From positions 1 through 23,788 of IMG/VR virus record IMGVR_UViG_3300036399_000685: a stretch of DNA of 23,788 nucleotides; one strand, given 5' to 3'. Below, one piece after another: positions 8,252 through 15,774 of this stretch. The notes beneath the pieces are model-generated. The model saw only the letters and a list, made by a program, of their open reading frames with translations. It was not told the origin of the DNA and ran no database searches. Numbering within the stretch: position 1 is the first letter of the stretch; each line of letters opens with the position of its first letter. Both the position numbers and the translations under genes were made by a program. This stretch comes from a virus.

Positions 8252-9313
8252 TTATACTATTTGAAATGTTAATTTATCATCAATTATGGTAGATATTTCA
8301 CCATCAATTATTTTTAATTTTAATCTATATGTCCTATACAATGGTAGTGTATTTAAATCTAAAATAAAATAATTGGATGTATTATCACATGAAATTTTAG
8401 TGTATTCTCCAAATGGATATATAACATCATCTGTTATATAATCTTCCAATTGATAATATGATGTTGTAGGTAAATACTTTGATTGGTCATATTCAAATGT
8501 TGTTGAAAATGACTTTAAAGGAAACATATCTCTACCTTTAATTCTAATTTTTATCTTACTATCTTTACTATATTCCGTTTTTAAATTGGTAATAATTACT
8601 TTATAATCATCTTGAGCAGAACCAGTAACTGGTAATAAACTGCCTGTTACAAATGATACATCATTCCAAACTATTTCTAATTTTGGCTCATATATAGTAG
8701 TAGTTTCTTTAGAAAAGAATTTCAATACACCATAATCTAATGTATTTTCTTCGTTTTCTAACCCATGGTGTATAATAAACCCATTATTTGGTATGGAGCC
8801 ACTTAACCATCTATTAACGATACCTGTCACATTAATTCTGATATCAGCATCTTCATAGTTATAAGATTGAGATGCTTGAGATGCAGTATACCACGTTCCA
8901 CCTTCCGCGTTTGCAGAACCAGTTGTTCCTGGCGTAAATACCGCAGTTCCTGCAGTAACATTATCTTGCCAAGTATCAACACCATTTCGGTATTTCCAAC
9001 TTACACCATCCGATGTAATATTATCAAATTTAGTACCAGTACCCATTGACCAACTCTGTGATACTGCATTAGCATGGATTGTATATTCCAATGGAATTTC
9101 TTCTGCTTGAGAAGATTTTAGATTTAAATAAACAATAGAGCCACTTGGGATTCCCATATTAGCTACATCAAATTTTATTAAGGTTCTAGCTATGTCTTTA
9201 GTGGAACCATAATATAATTTACCAACCTCTAATATCTCATCTCTACCTGCATTTTGGTCTGGTTGTTGTAAGTAGATACTGGCATCGAACGATGATGTGA
9301 ATAATTTATGCAT
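8252..9313 (-). CDS. DNRLRE-like domain structural protein, 353 aa
   Basis: Residues ~1-215 resemble the DNRLRE/CBM96-like beta-sandwich found in secreted and surface proteins: DASIYLQQPDQNAG near the start, then RTLIKFDV near 43-50, a Trp-rich middle (SWKYRNGVDTWQDN) and INVTGIVNRWLSG followed by NNGFIIHHG. The remainder (~220-353) is a second beta-rich segment. These domains are usually carbohydrate-associated or serve as stalk modules. The gene lies one base after gp6 and two bases before the coiled-coil gene, so a virion location is very likely. It occupies the position where T4 has wedge proteins gp7/gp8. I infer a peripheral baseplate or adhesion role; the domain call is by pattern only. 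Confidence 0.65.
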   Translation of the reverse strand: MHKLFTSSFDASIYLQQPDQNAGRDEILEVGKLYYGSTKDIARTLIKFDVANMGIPSGSIVYLNLKSSQAEEIPLEYTIHANAVSQSWSMGTGTKFDNITSDGVSWKYRNGVDTWQDNVTAGTAVFTPGTTGSANAEGGTWYTASQASQSYNYEDADIRINVTGIVNRWLSGSIPNNGFIIHHGLENEENTLDYGVLKFFSKETTTIYEPKLEIVWNDVSFVTGSLLPVTGSAQDDYKVIITNLKTEYSKDSKIKIRIKGRDMFPLKSFSTTFEYDQSKYLPTTSYYQLEDYITDDVIYPFGEYTKISCDNTSNYFILDLNTLPLYRTYRLKLKIIDGEISTIIDDKLTFQIV

Positions 9314-9314
9314 A

Positions 9315-11345
9315 TTATAAAGCTCTTCCTTTTATATCTTTGTTAGGGTATTTTACTTCGAAAATGCAAGGGTCTAAAGATGGATATACTATCTTACCTC
9401 GAGTTGCTTCATCGATGTTATATTTATTTGGTGAATAATTTCCATCTCCACCACATAAATTTGATATCTTTACGGATGGTACACTCATTACTCCTTCTAC
9501 GTTTGCAAGTATTAATTCTAATTCAGAAATGTTTATTGGTTTATTAAATGTCCAATTATCTATATTAAAGTAATCTTGTACTTTAACTAAACAATTGGTA
9601 ACAACTTCTCTTTTATTGTAGTTTGAATAACATATTACATCAAAGTCAACACCTATATTTACAACAAATCCATCAATCATATTCACCGCATCTGTAATCA
9701 TTCGATACTCTCCTAAATATGTTTTTAGGTTCTGTTTAACTGCCTGATTTATTGGAGTTAAATGTTTATTAACATCATACCCTAAAACATACATATTAAT
9801 TGCAAATGGGTTATTTACTTCATTCAATGATGATTTTTTAGTTGAAAGATATTTAATTAATTCACCTTGGATATCAGATTTACTCATACCCTTAAATCCG
9901 TCTACTAAATTAGTAAATTCTGCGATAGATGCTGGACTAGATAAAATAGATGCGGGTGAATTATTATCTATCTCACCATCTTGTGATACATACACTTTCG
10001 CAACACTTCCATATCTTTCTGGCAATGATAATGCTCTTACTATATAATCCTGTTTAGTTACTGCTCTGTTTTGTGAACCAAATGTTGCTAAAGCATTTTG
10101 TCTAATTTCTTCAATACTTTCTGCTCCTCTACCCCCTATTGCAGGTTCCAAATTTTCTACTGCAATTGATGATTTAAATGAGTTATACATTCCAACAATT
10201 CCAGATGGTATAGCTAACAAATCATCATCAAATTCAACTTTTTGAATTTTTGTTAAATCACCAACATTCACATTTGATGCAATTCCACCACCTGTTAAAT
10301 ACTTTATAGTTAATGTTTGTCCAGCAGGTGCTATACCAAATGTATTAGTTTTTAAAAAATTAGATGGGTCAATTCCGTGATTTAATCTATTAACAGAATT
10401 TGCCAAACCTAATCCTATATTTTTTGTATTGGGTAATATTTGCTCATCTCTTAAATTAACATCACCACTTCCAAATTGTATTTCGGTTGTATTATCCGAA
10501 TTAATTTTTACAGAAAATCTACGAGGTACTTTTTGTACTTCTAAAATATATGGAACTGAACCAGAATAGTATGATAATTCATTCACATTAGGTTGTTCTA
10601 CAAATATACTTTCTTGAGCCAAATATGGAACTTCGTAATATTTGTTATTATTTGAATCTGCTATTGATACTATTTGTATAATGTTAGTTTCGGATAATTG
10701 GATAGTTGGATAATCCGTATCACTACCTAATGTAATACCAGTAGTATTTTCTCTAGCTGATATGGCTTTAATTTTTTTAGATACTAAATATTGAGTAGGA
10801 GTACCTGTCGTAGCATCCCTCTCATATACTTCAATTGTCCTATCAGTTGGGCTTGCAAAATCAATTGCATCAGTTGTTATAAACGATACATTACTATTTG
10901 TAGATGATTGTACCTCAAATCCAGCTTTTATTTTAAAGTAGAATCTAGAATCAGCTTCATAATTTGTACCACTGTTGTTTTGCGCATTATACACCGATGG
11001 TATTAATTGATAAACGGTTAATGTAGTTATAGCAGGTGAAGTTACTTTGGGCTTATACCCCATAGATTGTGCCAATGATACCACATTTTTACGTTCCGTA
11101 GCGTGTGATAACATTGATTCTTTTAATTGAGTATCTTGGTAAAATGAAAGAACATCTCCAATTGCTGCAGCTTGTTCAATAAACACCATACCAGGTGATG
11201 CTTCATTAAAATCTGAATATGTATTTGGGAAATAGGTTTTAGTAAAATCTATCAAATTTTGCTTAAACGTAGCAAAATCTTTACCAATGTAATTGATGTT
11301 TTTTGTATCACTACCCCAACTTTTATTTGATGGATTAATTGCCAT
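9315..11345 (-). CDS. 6: Baseplate wedge protein gp6-like (Baseplate_J-like), 676 aa
   Basis: The length is close to T4 gp6 (660 aa). The N-terminus carries the characteristic block IGKDFATFKQNLIDFTKTYF (about 20-39) and then EASPGMVFIEQAAAIGDVLS (about 48-67). The middle contains a Baseplate_J-like segment around the GGRGAESIEEIRQNALATFG stretch and RAVTKQDYIVRALSLP. In T4, gp6 dimers join neighbouring wedges into the baseplate ring, and the protein is conserved across contractile injection systems. Here gp25 lies just upstream (two-base gap) and a DNRLRE-like structural gene just downstream (one-base gap), matching the conserved gp25-gp6 pairing. No odd features were seen. Identification is firm at family level. 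Confidence 0.93.
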   Translation of the reverse strand: MAINPSNKSWGSDTKNINYIGKDFATFKQNLIDFTKTYFPNTYSDFNEASPGMVFIEQAAAIGDVLSFYQDTQLKESMLSHATERKNVVSLAQSMGYKPKVTSPAITTLTVYQLIPSVYNAQNNSGTNYEADSRFYFKIKAGFEVQSSTNSNVSFITTDAIDFASPTDRTIEVYERDATTGTPTQYLVSKKIKAISARENTTGITLGSDTDYPTIQLSETNIIQIVSIADSNNNKYYEVPYLAQESIFVEQPNVNELSYYSGSVPYILEVQKVPRRFSVKINSDNTTEIQFGSGDVNLRDEQILPNTKNIGLGLANSVNRLNHGIDPSNFLKTNTFGIAPAGQTLTIKYLTGGGIASNVNVGDLTKIQKVEFDDDLLAIPSGIVGMYNSFKSSIAVENLEPAIGGRGAESIEEIRQNALATFGSQNRAVTKQDYIVRALSLPERYGSVAKVYVSQDGEIDNNSPASILSSPASIAEFTNLVDGFKGMSKSDIQGELIKYLSTKKSSLNEVNNPFAINMYVLGYDVNKHLTPINQAVKQNLKTYLGEYRMITDAVNMIDGFVVNIGVDFDVICYSNYNKREVVTNCLVKVQDYFNIDNWTFNKPINISELELILANVEGVMSVPSVKISNLCGGDGNYSPNKYNIDEATRGKIVYPSLDPCIFEVKYPNKDIKGRAL

Positions 11346-11347
11346 TA

Positions 11348-11785
11348 CTAATTATTTATATTTATTTGTACTGATTCTGTTAAATTTGGATTTGATGCTA
11401 ACGCAAATTGAATGTCTAACGATATTCTGTTTGTATCAATATCATTATCATCGTAATCAAATACTATTGAAGTTAAACTTAAATATGGTAGCCAAGTATC
11501 AACTGCATCTACAATAGATGTTTCAATTCTTGATTCAATTGTAGCACCATCCATCTGTTCAAATAACACCAACCAAACATCACACCCAAAATCAGGATTC
11601 ATTAATCTTTCTCCCTTTTTTGTTAGTATTAGGTTTTTTAAATTATCTTTTGCTTGAGTTAGAGTAGTGTAGTTTGTAGAAAATACACCATTAGAATTTG
11701 AAGATTTGCATATCCCAATTCCTAATATCTTATAATCATTTTCCGCTAAATCTGCTACTTTTACGTTACCTAACTCTATTGCCAT
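11348..11785 (-). CDS. 25: Baseplate wedge protein gp25-like (GPW/gp25 family), 145 aa
   Basis: The hallmark of the family is present: NLILTKKGERLMNPDFGCDV at about 51-70, including the Arg and Asn-Pro-Asp-Phe-Gly that precede a helix (LFEQMDG, then a helix to ~95), followed by the beta-strand region ISLDIQFAL at 121-129. T4 gp25 is 132 aa, so the size fits. In contractile tails gp25 contacts gp6 and the sheath initiator and is needed to trigger sheath contraction. The ATG overlaps by one base the stop of the 175-residue gene (TAATG), and gp6 follows two bases later. The tail end encodes several Ile-Asn codons with an accidental TATAAATA. Confidence 0.92.
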   Translation of the reverse strand: MAIELGNVKVADLAENDYKILGIGICKSSNSNGVFSTNYTTLTQAKDNLKNLILTKKGERLMNPDFGCDVWLVLFEQMDGATIESRIETSIVDAVDTWLPYLSLTSIVFDYDDNDIDTNRISLDIQFALASNPNLTESVQININN

Positions 11786-12312
11786 TATTTAAATCGTTTT
11801 ACTAATTCTGAATAATCTCTTGTTAATGCTTTTATTGTAGCATCTTGTAACCCATCACCAGTTGATTCCAATTGTTGTGGAATGTTTTGAGGAATATTTG
11901 ATTCTCTAAAATCCATAGTTTCCCAATCACTATCATCAACCCTTAATTCTGGTTTAATCATATCCAATACACTACTTACCGATTGAGCACCTTCTTTACG
12001 TTGCTCTGCTGAAAATGGTTGAGTCATATTAAGAATCTCATTAATCATCGGGTCTTTGGAAAATTCCTTTTTGATTTGAGGTTTTGGTTGAGGTTGTACT
12101 ACTTTTCTACTTTGTTGTAACGCGGAATTTGCAGCTTCAAATGGGTCTGTAGATTTAATTGCTTCTTTTAATGTAGGCGTAACTGATTTTTTAGGTTGAT
12201 TTAAAGTAACCACACCAGATTTGATAAGTTTAGCAACTTCTTCTTTCACTTGTGCTTTTACTTCATTCTTAACCACTTCTTTAATTAGTGATAATAAAAT
12301 ATCTGATTTCAT
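11785..12312 (-). CDS. Uncharacterised protein of the baseplate operon, 175 aa
   Basis: Not recognised. Residues 1-35 form a Lys/Glu/Val-rich amphipathic helix (SLIKEVVKNEVKAQVKEEVA). The middle (~36-140) is Pro/Gln/Lys-rich, probably disordered, with NEILNMTQPFSAEQR near 90-105. The last ~20 residues are helical and basic (KALTRDYSELVKRFK). No membrane segment or catalytic motif is seen. It overlaps gp25 by one base and is preceded by a gap with the conserved late-type promoter motif, so it heads the gp25-gp6 run. Its charge and disorder suggest an assembly factor, chaperone or adaptor for the baseplate, which is inference. Confidence 0.6.
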   Translation of the reverse strand: MKSDILLSLIKEVVKNEVKAQVKEEVAKLIKSGVVTLNQPKKSVTPTLKEAIKSTDPFEAANSALQQSRKVVQPQPKPQIKKEFSKDPMINEILNMTQPFSAEQRKEGAQSVSSVLDMIKPELRVDDSDWETMDFRESNIPQNIPQQLESTGDGLQDATIKALTRDYSELVKRFK

Positions 12313-12327
12313 AAAAATTATTGTTCT

Positions 12328-12348
12328 ATTTGTTAATAAATATAATAA
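12328..12348 (-). promoter_or_regulatory. Candidate late promoter before the 175-aa/gp25/gp6 run
   Basis: On the minus strand the gap reads TTATTATATTTATTAACAAA, differing at one base from the site at 695-715. The TATATTTA core is at 12337-12344, 24 bases before the ATG at 12312. The two sites are otherwise in unrelated intergenic sequence, so conservation suggests function. It would give the gp25-gp6 group an extra transcription start. Start-site mapping has not been done; the assignment rests on sequence and position. Confidence 0.5.
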
Positions 12349-12366
12349 GTTAAAATTTACACCGAT

Positions 12367-13362
12367 TTACCTTGCAATTGAAATAAAATTATCCGTTGAT
12401 AGTAATGTAGATGATTCTGCCATCCCTGCCTCATCTCCATATATTATAGATTTTATAGCAGCTGCAATTTGCGGTTCTTGGGTTTCTTCACCTTCTATAA
12501 ATCCTTTAGCTATAGTTGTTGCAAGTTGAGAAACTACGTCGGTTTCAGTTTCATTTTGAGTTATGGTATTTGTAACACCAGATAACGTATCTGCTGTAAC
12601 TAATAGTGCAAGGTTTCTCATATCTTTAAAATCTAAAGAACTTAATGGGTTACCGCTAAATGGTTTAACAAAATAACCTGCCCAAGGTAATACTCCAGGT
12701 GCAGGTGGTGCTGGTGGTGGGTATGTACAATTACAGATAAATAGTCCACCTACAGTTAGTAAATGTACTGATGCGGATATTATAAAATTTAATAAAAAAG
12801 GAGAAATACTTCCGTTGGCATTCACAATAATTGGTGTCCATATTCCAGGAGATAAATTAAATCCAACATTTGTTGTTAAATTTGCAACTGCACCAGCACA
12901 TGGTATATTTGGGACGGGTATTTTAGCTGATTGAGCCCCCAGCCAATATGCCTGAATTGCTGGTCCGATATCCCTTAATAAATCTCCCGTTTTACTTACT
13001 GTAGTGTTATTTAAAATTAAAAATAAAGTTCTTTCCATTGCTTCAACATTTCCTTCAAATGGAACACCACCTATCAGAGTTTTACCACCTTTTATAACTT
13101 TATCGTATTCTTCAGTTAAAGATTGAGCAAACCAATAATTATTAATTGTATTATTTAATTCTGTTTCTGATACATTATCACTAATAACACCAAGGTCACC
13201 AACGATGGAAGTTCCTCCTAAAACGGAAGCACCTATTGCAACTCCTTTAGCTTTAAGGTAATTTTCTGACATTTCTAATGCCATATTTAAATAAAAATCC
13301 GTCCAACTATTAGAGATTCCTCCTTTAAAAATTTGTTTCGCTTTATTTAAATTTATAGCCAT
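12367..13362 (-). CDS. Uncharacterised protein of the baseplate operon, 331 aa
   Basis: Not recognised. The N-terminal ~40 residues are helical (SWTDFYLNMALEMSENYLKA), then come Gly-rich segments. A hydrophobic stretch at ~189-209 (LLNFIISASVHLLTVGGLFI) could be a membrane segment or a buried core helix. It is followed by two cysteines (CNC) and a Pro-rich PPPAPPAPG at 215-223. The C-terminal ~80 residues are helical. It starts in a one-base overlap with the stop of the gp5-like spike gene (TAATG), so it is translated with the spike and is probably a tail hub or tip protein. Nothing in it resembles gp27, gp26 or a tape-measure protein clearly enough to name it. Confidence 0.6.
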   Translation of the reverse strand: MAINLNKAKQIFKGGISNSWTDFYLNMALEMSENYLKAKGVAIGASVLGGTSIVGDLGVISDNVSETELNNTINNYWFAQSLTEEYDKVIKGGKTLIGGVPFEGNVEAMERTLFLILNNTTVSKTGDLLRDIGPAIQAYWLGAQSAKIPVPNIPCAGAVANLTTNVGFNLSPGIWTPIIVNANGSISPFLLNFIISASVHLLTVGGLFICNCTYPPPAPPAPGVLPWAGYFVKPFSGNPLSSLDFKDMRNLALLVTADTLSGVTNTITQNETETDVVSQLATTIAKGFIEGEETQEPQIAAAIKSIIYGDEAGMAESSTLLSTDNFISIAR

Positions 13363-14606
13363 TAGGTTTTACTTAAATAATTATTAGCAGATAATATAGT
13401 TTTTAATTGTGAGTTTATTGATTGAAATGCAGCTGCGTTTTCAGGACTAACCTTGGATGGTCCAGATGGAGTTAAATATTGTTGTTCTAAAATAGCACTT
13501 ATTAAATCTTTTAATATCTTAACAAGTTCTCCTCCCAACACCATTTGTTGTACATCTGCACCTTCTTGTCCTACTCCAATGTTCTTTCCTATAAATACTT
13601 TACCACTATCGGAATTAAGGAATATTTGATTAGAACCTTTTGAGTGTATTGTTATATTTTTATTGTTGTGAACATATACTTCTTTTTCTGCATCAATTGT
13701 AAAATTACCATCAGTTAATATACCAGTGTTTCCTTTACCAAATATAATAAATTCACTTGCTTTCGAAGAAAGAATTATTCTATCCGAATTTATAAATAAT
13801 TGGTCACCTTTTAATTTATCAGATGCGGGATATTCTTTGAATGCAGTTTTAGTTTTGGCTACGGTTTCTTTAAATGGTATTTTTACTTTACCAGAAGTTA
13901 TATAAATTGATGTACCATCTTTGTTAATATCCTCATCTACTAATTCACCTATTTTTTTTGAATCCAATTCTGGATTCTGTTTATTACGAATAAAAATAGA
14001 TGGAGATGATGTTTTACTATCTTCAGTTAAAAAAAACTCGCTAAAACGAATTGTGTTACCAACTCTACCACTTATAATAGTATCACCGTTTGATGGTTTT
14101 AAAAATTTAATTTTTTCATTTACTACATATTCGTTTTTATCTTTAGTTTTAGTTTTTGCATTTGTTTTACCACCAGTAGCAGCAGTATTAGCCATAGAAC
14201 CACCACCCTGTTTTCCAGCAGGTACTTCTACATCTTCCTCTAACGTAGCATAATAAGTTGTATAATCTCTTCTATAATTTGAATAAGGAGTATTTGTATA
14301 TGGTAAATAAAATGATTGATTATGTAGTTTTACTATAACTACCGTTTCTCCTTTGATTGGAAATGTAAAATTATTTTTATCAAATGGGAATGCGTAATCA
14401 TCTACTTTAATATTACTTTCTCTTCTGTATGTAATTGCACCATACATTCTAGCATCTTTATCCGAAAATGTTTTATTATCATTGTATATTGAAATAGAAT
14501 CAAGTCCTGCTTCACCTTGTTCTTTGGTTAACAATTCAGTTGTTGTACCGTATACATTATCTACGGTTGCTAAAAATCCAAATATATTACTTTGGGTATC
14601 TGCCAT
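13362..14606 (-). CDS. 5: gp5-like baseplate central spike (OB fold plus beta-helix), no lysozyme domain, 414 aa
   Basis: Residues ~10-110 look like the gp5/VgrG OB-fold region (AYGAITYRR-like strand near 53-62, then PIKGETVVIVKLHN near 83-96). Residues 174-188, GDTIISGRVGNTIRF, match the block seen in gp5 proteins of aquatic T4-like phages. About 265-345 have short periodic strands (INSDRIILSS, FTIDAEKEVYVHN, IFLNSDSGKVFIG), as expected for a triple beta-helix. T4 gp5 is 575 aa and holds a lysozyme domain between OB fold and helix. Here that interval is a Gly/Lys/Thr-rich linker (~128-160), so no muralytic activity is evident. It overlaps by one base with the genes on both sides. The identification is good; the lack of lysozyme is read from length and linker composition. 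Confidence 0.82.
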   Translation of the reverse strand: MADTQSNIFGFLATVDNVYGTTTELLTKEQGEAGLDSISIYNDNKTFSDKDARMYGAITYRRESNIKVDDYAFPFDKNNFTFPIKGETVVIVKLHNQSFYLPYTNTPYSNYRRDYTTYYATLEEDVEVPAGKQGGGSMANTAATGGKTNAKTKTKDKNEYVVNEKIKFLKPSNGDTIISGRVGNTIRFSEFFLTEDSKTSSPSIFIRNKQNPELDSKKIGELVDEDINKDGTSIYITSGKVKIPFKETVAKTKTAFKEYPASDKLKGDQLFINSDRIILSSKASEFIIFGKGNTGILTDGNFTIDAEKEVYVHNNKNITIHSKGSNQIFLNSDSGKVFIGKNIGVGQEGADVQQMVLGGELVKILKDLISAILEQQYLTPSGPSKVSPENAAAFQSINSQLKTILSANNYLSKT

Positions 14607-15010
14607 TATAATTTAGTTTTTATTTCTTCAATTTCAACCTGAATATCTAATAACTTTTCATCTGATTTTTTTTCTACTTCATTTATAGTATCTTCTAATT
14701 CGTTTAGTAATTGTGCTTTTTCAGTTTCACTTAACCAACCATCTTCACCAATGCCTTTAGCTTCAGCTTGAGCCAATCGTTGTGCAATTGTAGCCAACTT
14801 AATTAAATGGTCATCATTCTTAATGGATGAATCGATTAAGTCTCTAATAATTGGAGCTATGACAGTTGCTTCACCTACACTCTTAATTAATTTACGAAGT
14901 GATTCAATCATTTCTGAAATGTTCTTCTTCTTTACTTGCTGATTATCGTAAATATCTTTAAATAGTGATGATAAATTTTTACCATCAAATAATTGAAATT
15001 CTGTGCTCAT
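14606..15010 (-). CDS. Small helical protein upstream of the spike gene, 134 aa
   Basis: Not assigned to a named family. It is nearly all helical: ISEMIESLRKLIKSVGEATV (31-50), an internal segment RDLIDSSIKNDDHLIKLATI followed by AQRLAQAEAKG (to ~96), and a C-terminal Glu/Lys-rich coiled coil (about 100-134). No signal peptide is seen. The general look recalls small conserved proteins next to baseplate hub genes in T4-like phages, but I cannot name it. Its start overlaps the SGNH gene by four bases (ATGA) and its stop overlaps the gp5-like start by one base (TAATG), so it is probably made together with the spike. A role in hub assembly is likely but inferred. Confidence 0.6.
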   Translation of the reverse strand: MSTEFQLFDGKNLSSLFKDIYDNQQVKKKNISEMIESLRKLIKSVGEATVIAPIIRDLIDSSIKNDDHLIKLATIAQRLAQAEAKGIGEDGWLSETEKAQLLNELEDTINEVEKKSDEKLLDIQVEIEEIKTKL

Positions 15011-15774
15011 AATATATTCTTATTTACTATATAATTATAGATTTCTTCACTTATTAGATTATACCCAATTTCATTAGGATGTTGTGCGGGGTTTTTTTCT
15101 ATCATTTCATTTGATTCAAAACAATCTGTATTGGTTTGCTTTAAATAATCTTTTAAAGTTTTTTTAGAAAAATAATAATAATTATTTTTATTAATTAAAT
15201 GAGATATATCATCTTTAATATCTAAATCTACAATCATTTTATCAAACGCATCTCCCATAAAATAGTTTACACCATAACATTCAAAAAGTTTTTGTAAAAA
15301 AATAATATAATTCTGATTTACTATATTATAGTAATTTTGACTAAACATTTGATTAAGAAAAAAAGACTTATATTCCGAAAGAAATTTATCATAAACAGAA
15401 TCATTACTTTTGTATGAGTGTGTAAATTTTTCAGGTAAATTGAGTAAGTGCTTTACAGACCAACTAACCCATTGTTGACGTGGTAAAAATGCGGCATAAT
15501 CTCTTAAAGATGAACTCCAAAGAATTACTACCAAATCTCCCTCTTTTATTCTACCATTAACTACATCATCAATTATTGAATTAAAAATAACAGCATTTGG
15601 ATTACCACTTTTACCATTATTAATCCATTTTAATTCTAATTTTTCTGCTAAATTTTTTACCCAAGAATGCTGATTTCTATAAACTATAAGGTCTTGGTTT
15701 TTTAAACTTTTCTCTATTTCTAAATTACAACCTTCACCTTCGGTCCAAGAATCACCGTATGCATGTAATATCAT
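15007..15774 (-). CDS. SGNH/GDSL-like hydrolase, 255 aa
   Basis: The N-terminus has a block I signature, AYGDSWTEGEG (5-15), with Ser9 as the presumed nucleophile. A block II-like glycine and Asn follow in NNGKSGNPN (about 52-60), then a hydrophobic strand with VVILWSSSLRD (about 81-92). Near the C-terminus, HPNEIGYNLISEEI supplies the block V His. The usual Asp three residues before that His is replaced (NPAQH), so the triad is incomplete or the acid comes from elsewhere. The family hydrolyses or transfers acyl groups, often on sugars. The gene is extremely AT-rich. It is coupled by ATGA overlaps to the carbamoyltransferase upstream and the 134-residue gene downstream. A joint role in surface-glycan or nucleotide modification is inferred; the substrate is unknown. 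Confidence 0.7.
   Translation of the reverse strand: MILHAYGDSWTEGEGCNLEIEKSLKNQDLIVYRNQHSWVKNLAEKLELKWINNGKSGNPNAVIFNSIIDDVVNGRIKEGDLVVILWSSSLRDYAAFLPRQQWVSWSVKHLLNLPEKFTHSYKSNDSVYDKFLSEYKSFFLNQMFSQNYYNIVNQNYIIFLQKLFECYGVNYFMGDAFDKMIVDLDIKDDISHLINKNNYYYFSKKTLKDYLKQTNTDCFESNEMIEKNPAQHPNEIGYNLISEEIYNYIVNKNIL

Noticed and set aside
8252-9313. SD-like GGAAGAG before the 353-aa gene
   Set aside because: It is part of the last codons of gp6 (KGRAL), too distant, and other starts show no such site.
11353-11360. TATAAATA on the minus strand just before gp6, identical to the T4 late box
   Set aside because: It lies inside the last Ile-Asn codons of gp25, only seven bases from the gp6 ATG, too close for a usual late promoter with a leader, and it is not like the two conserved gaps.
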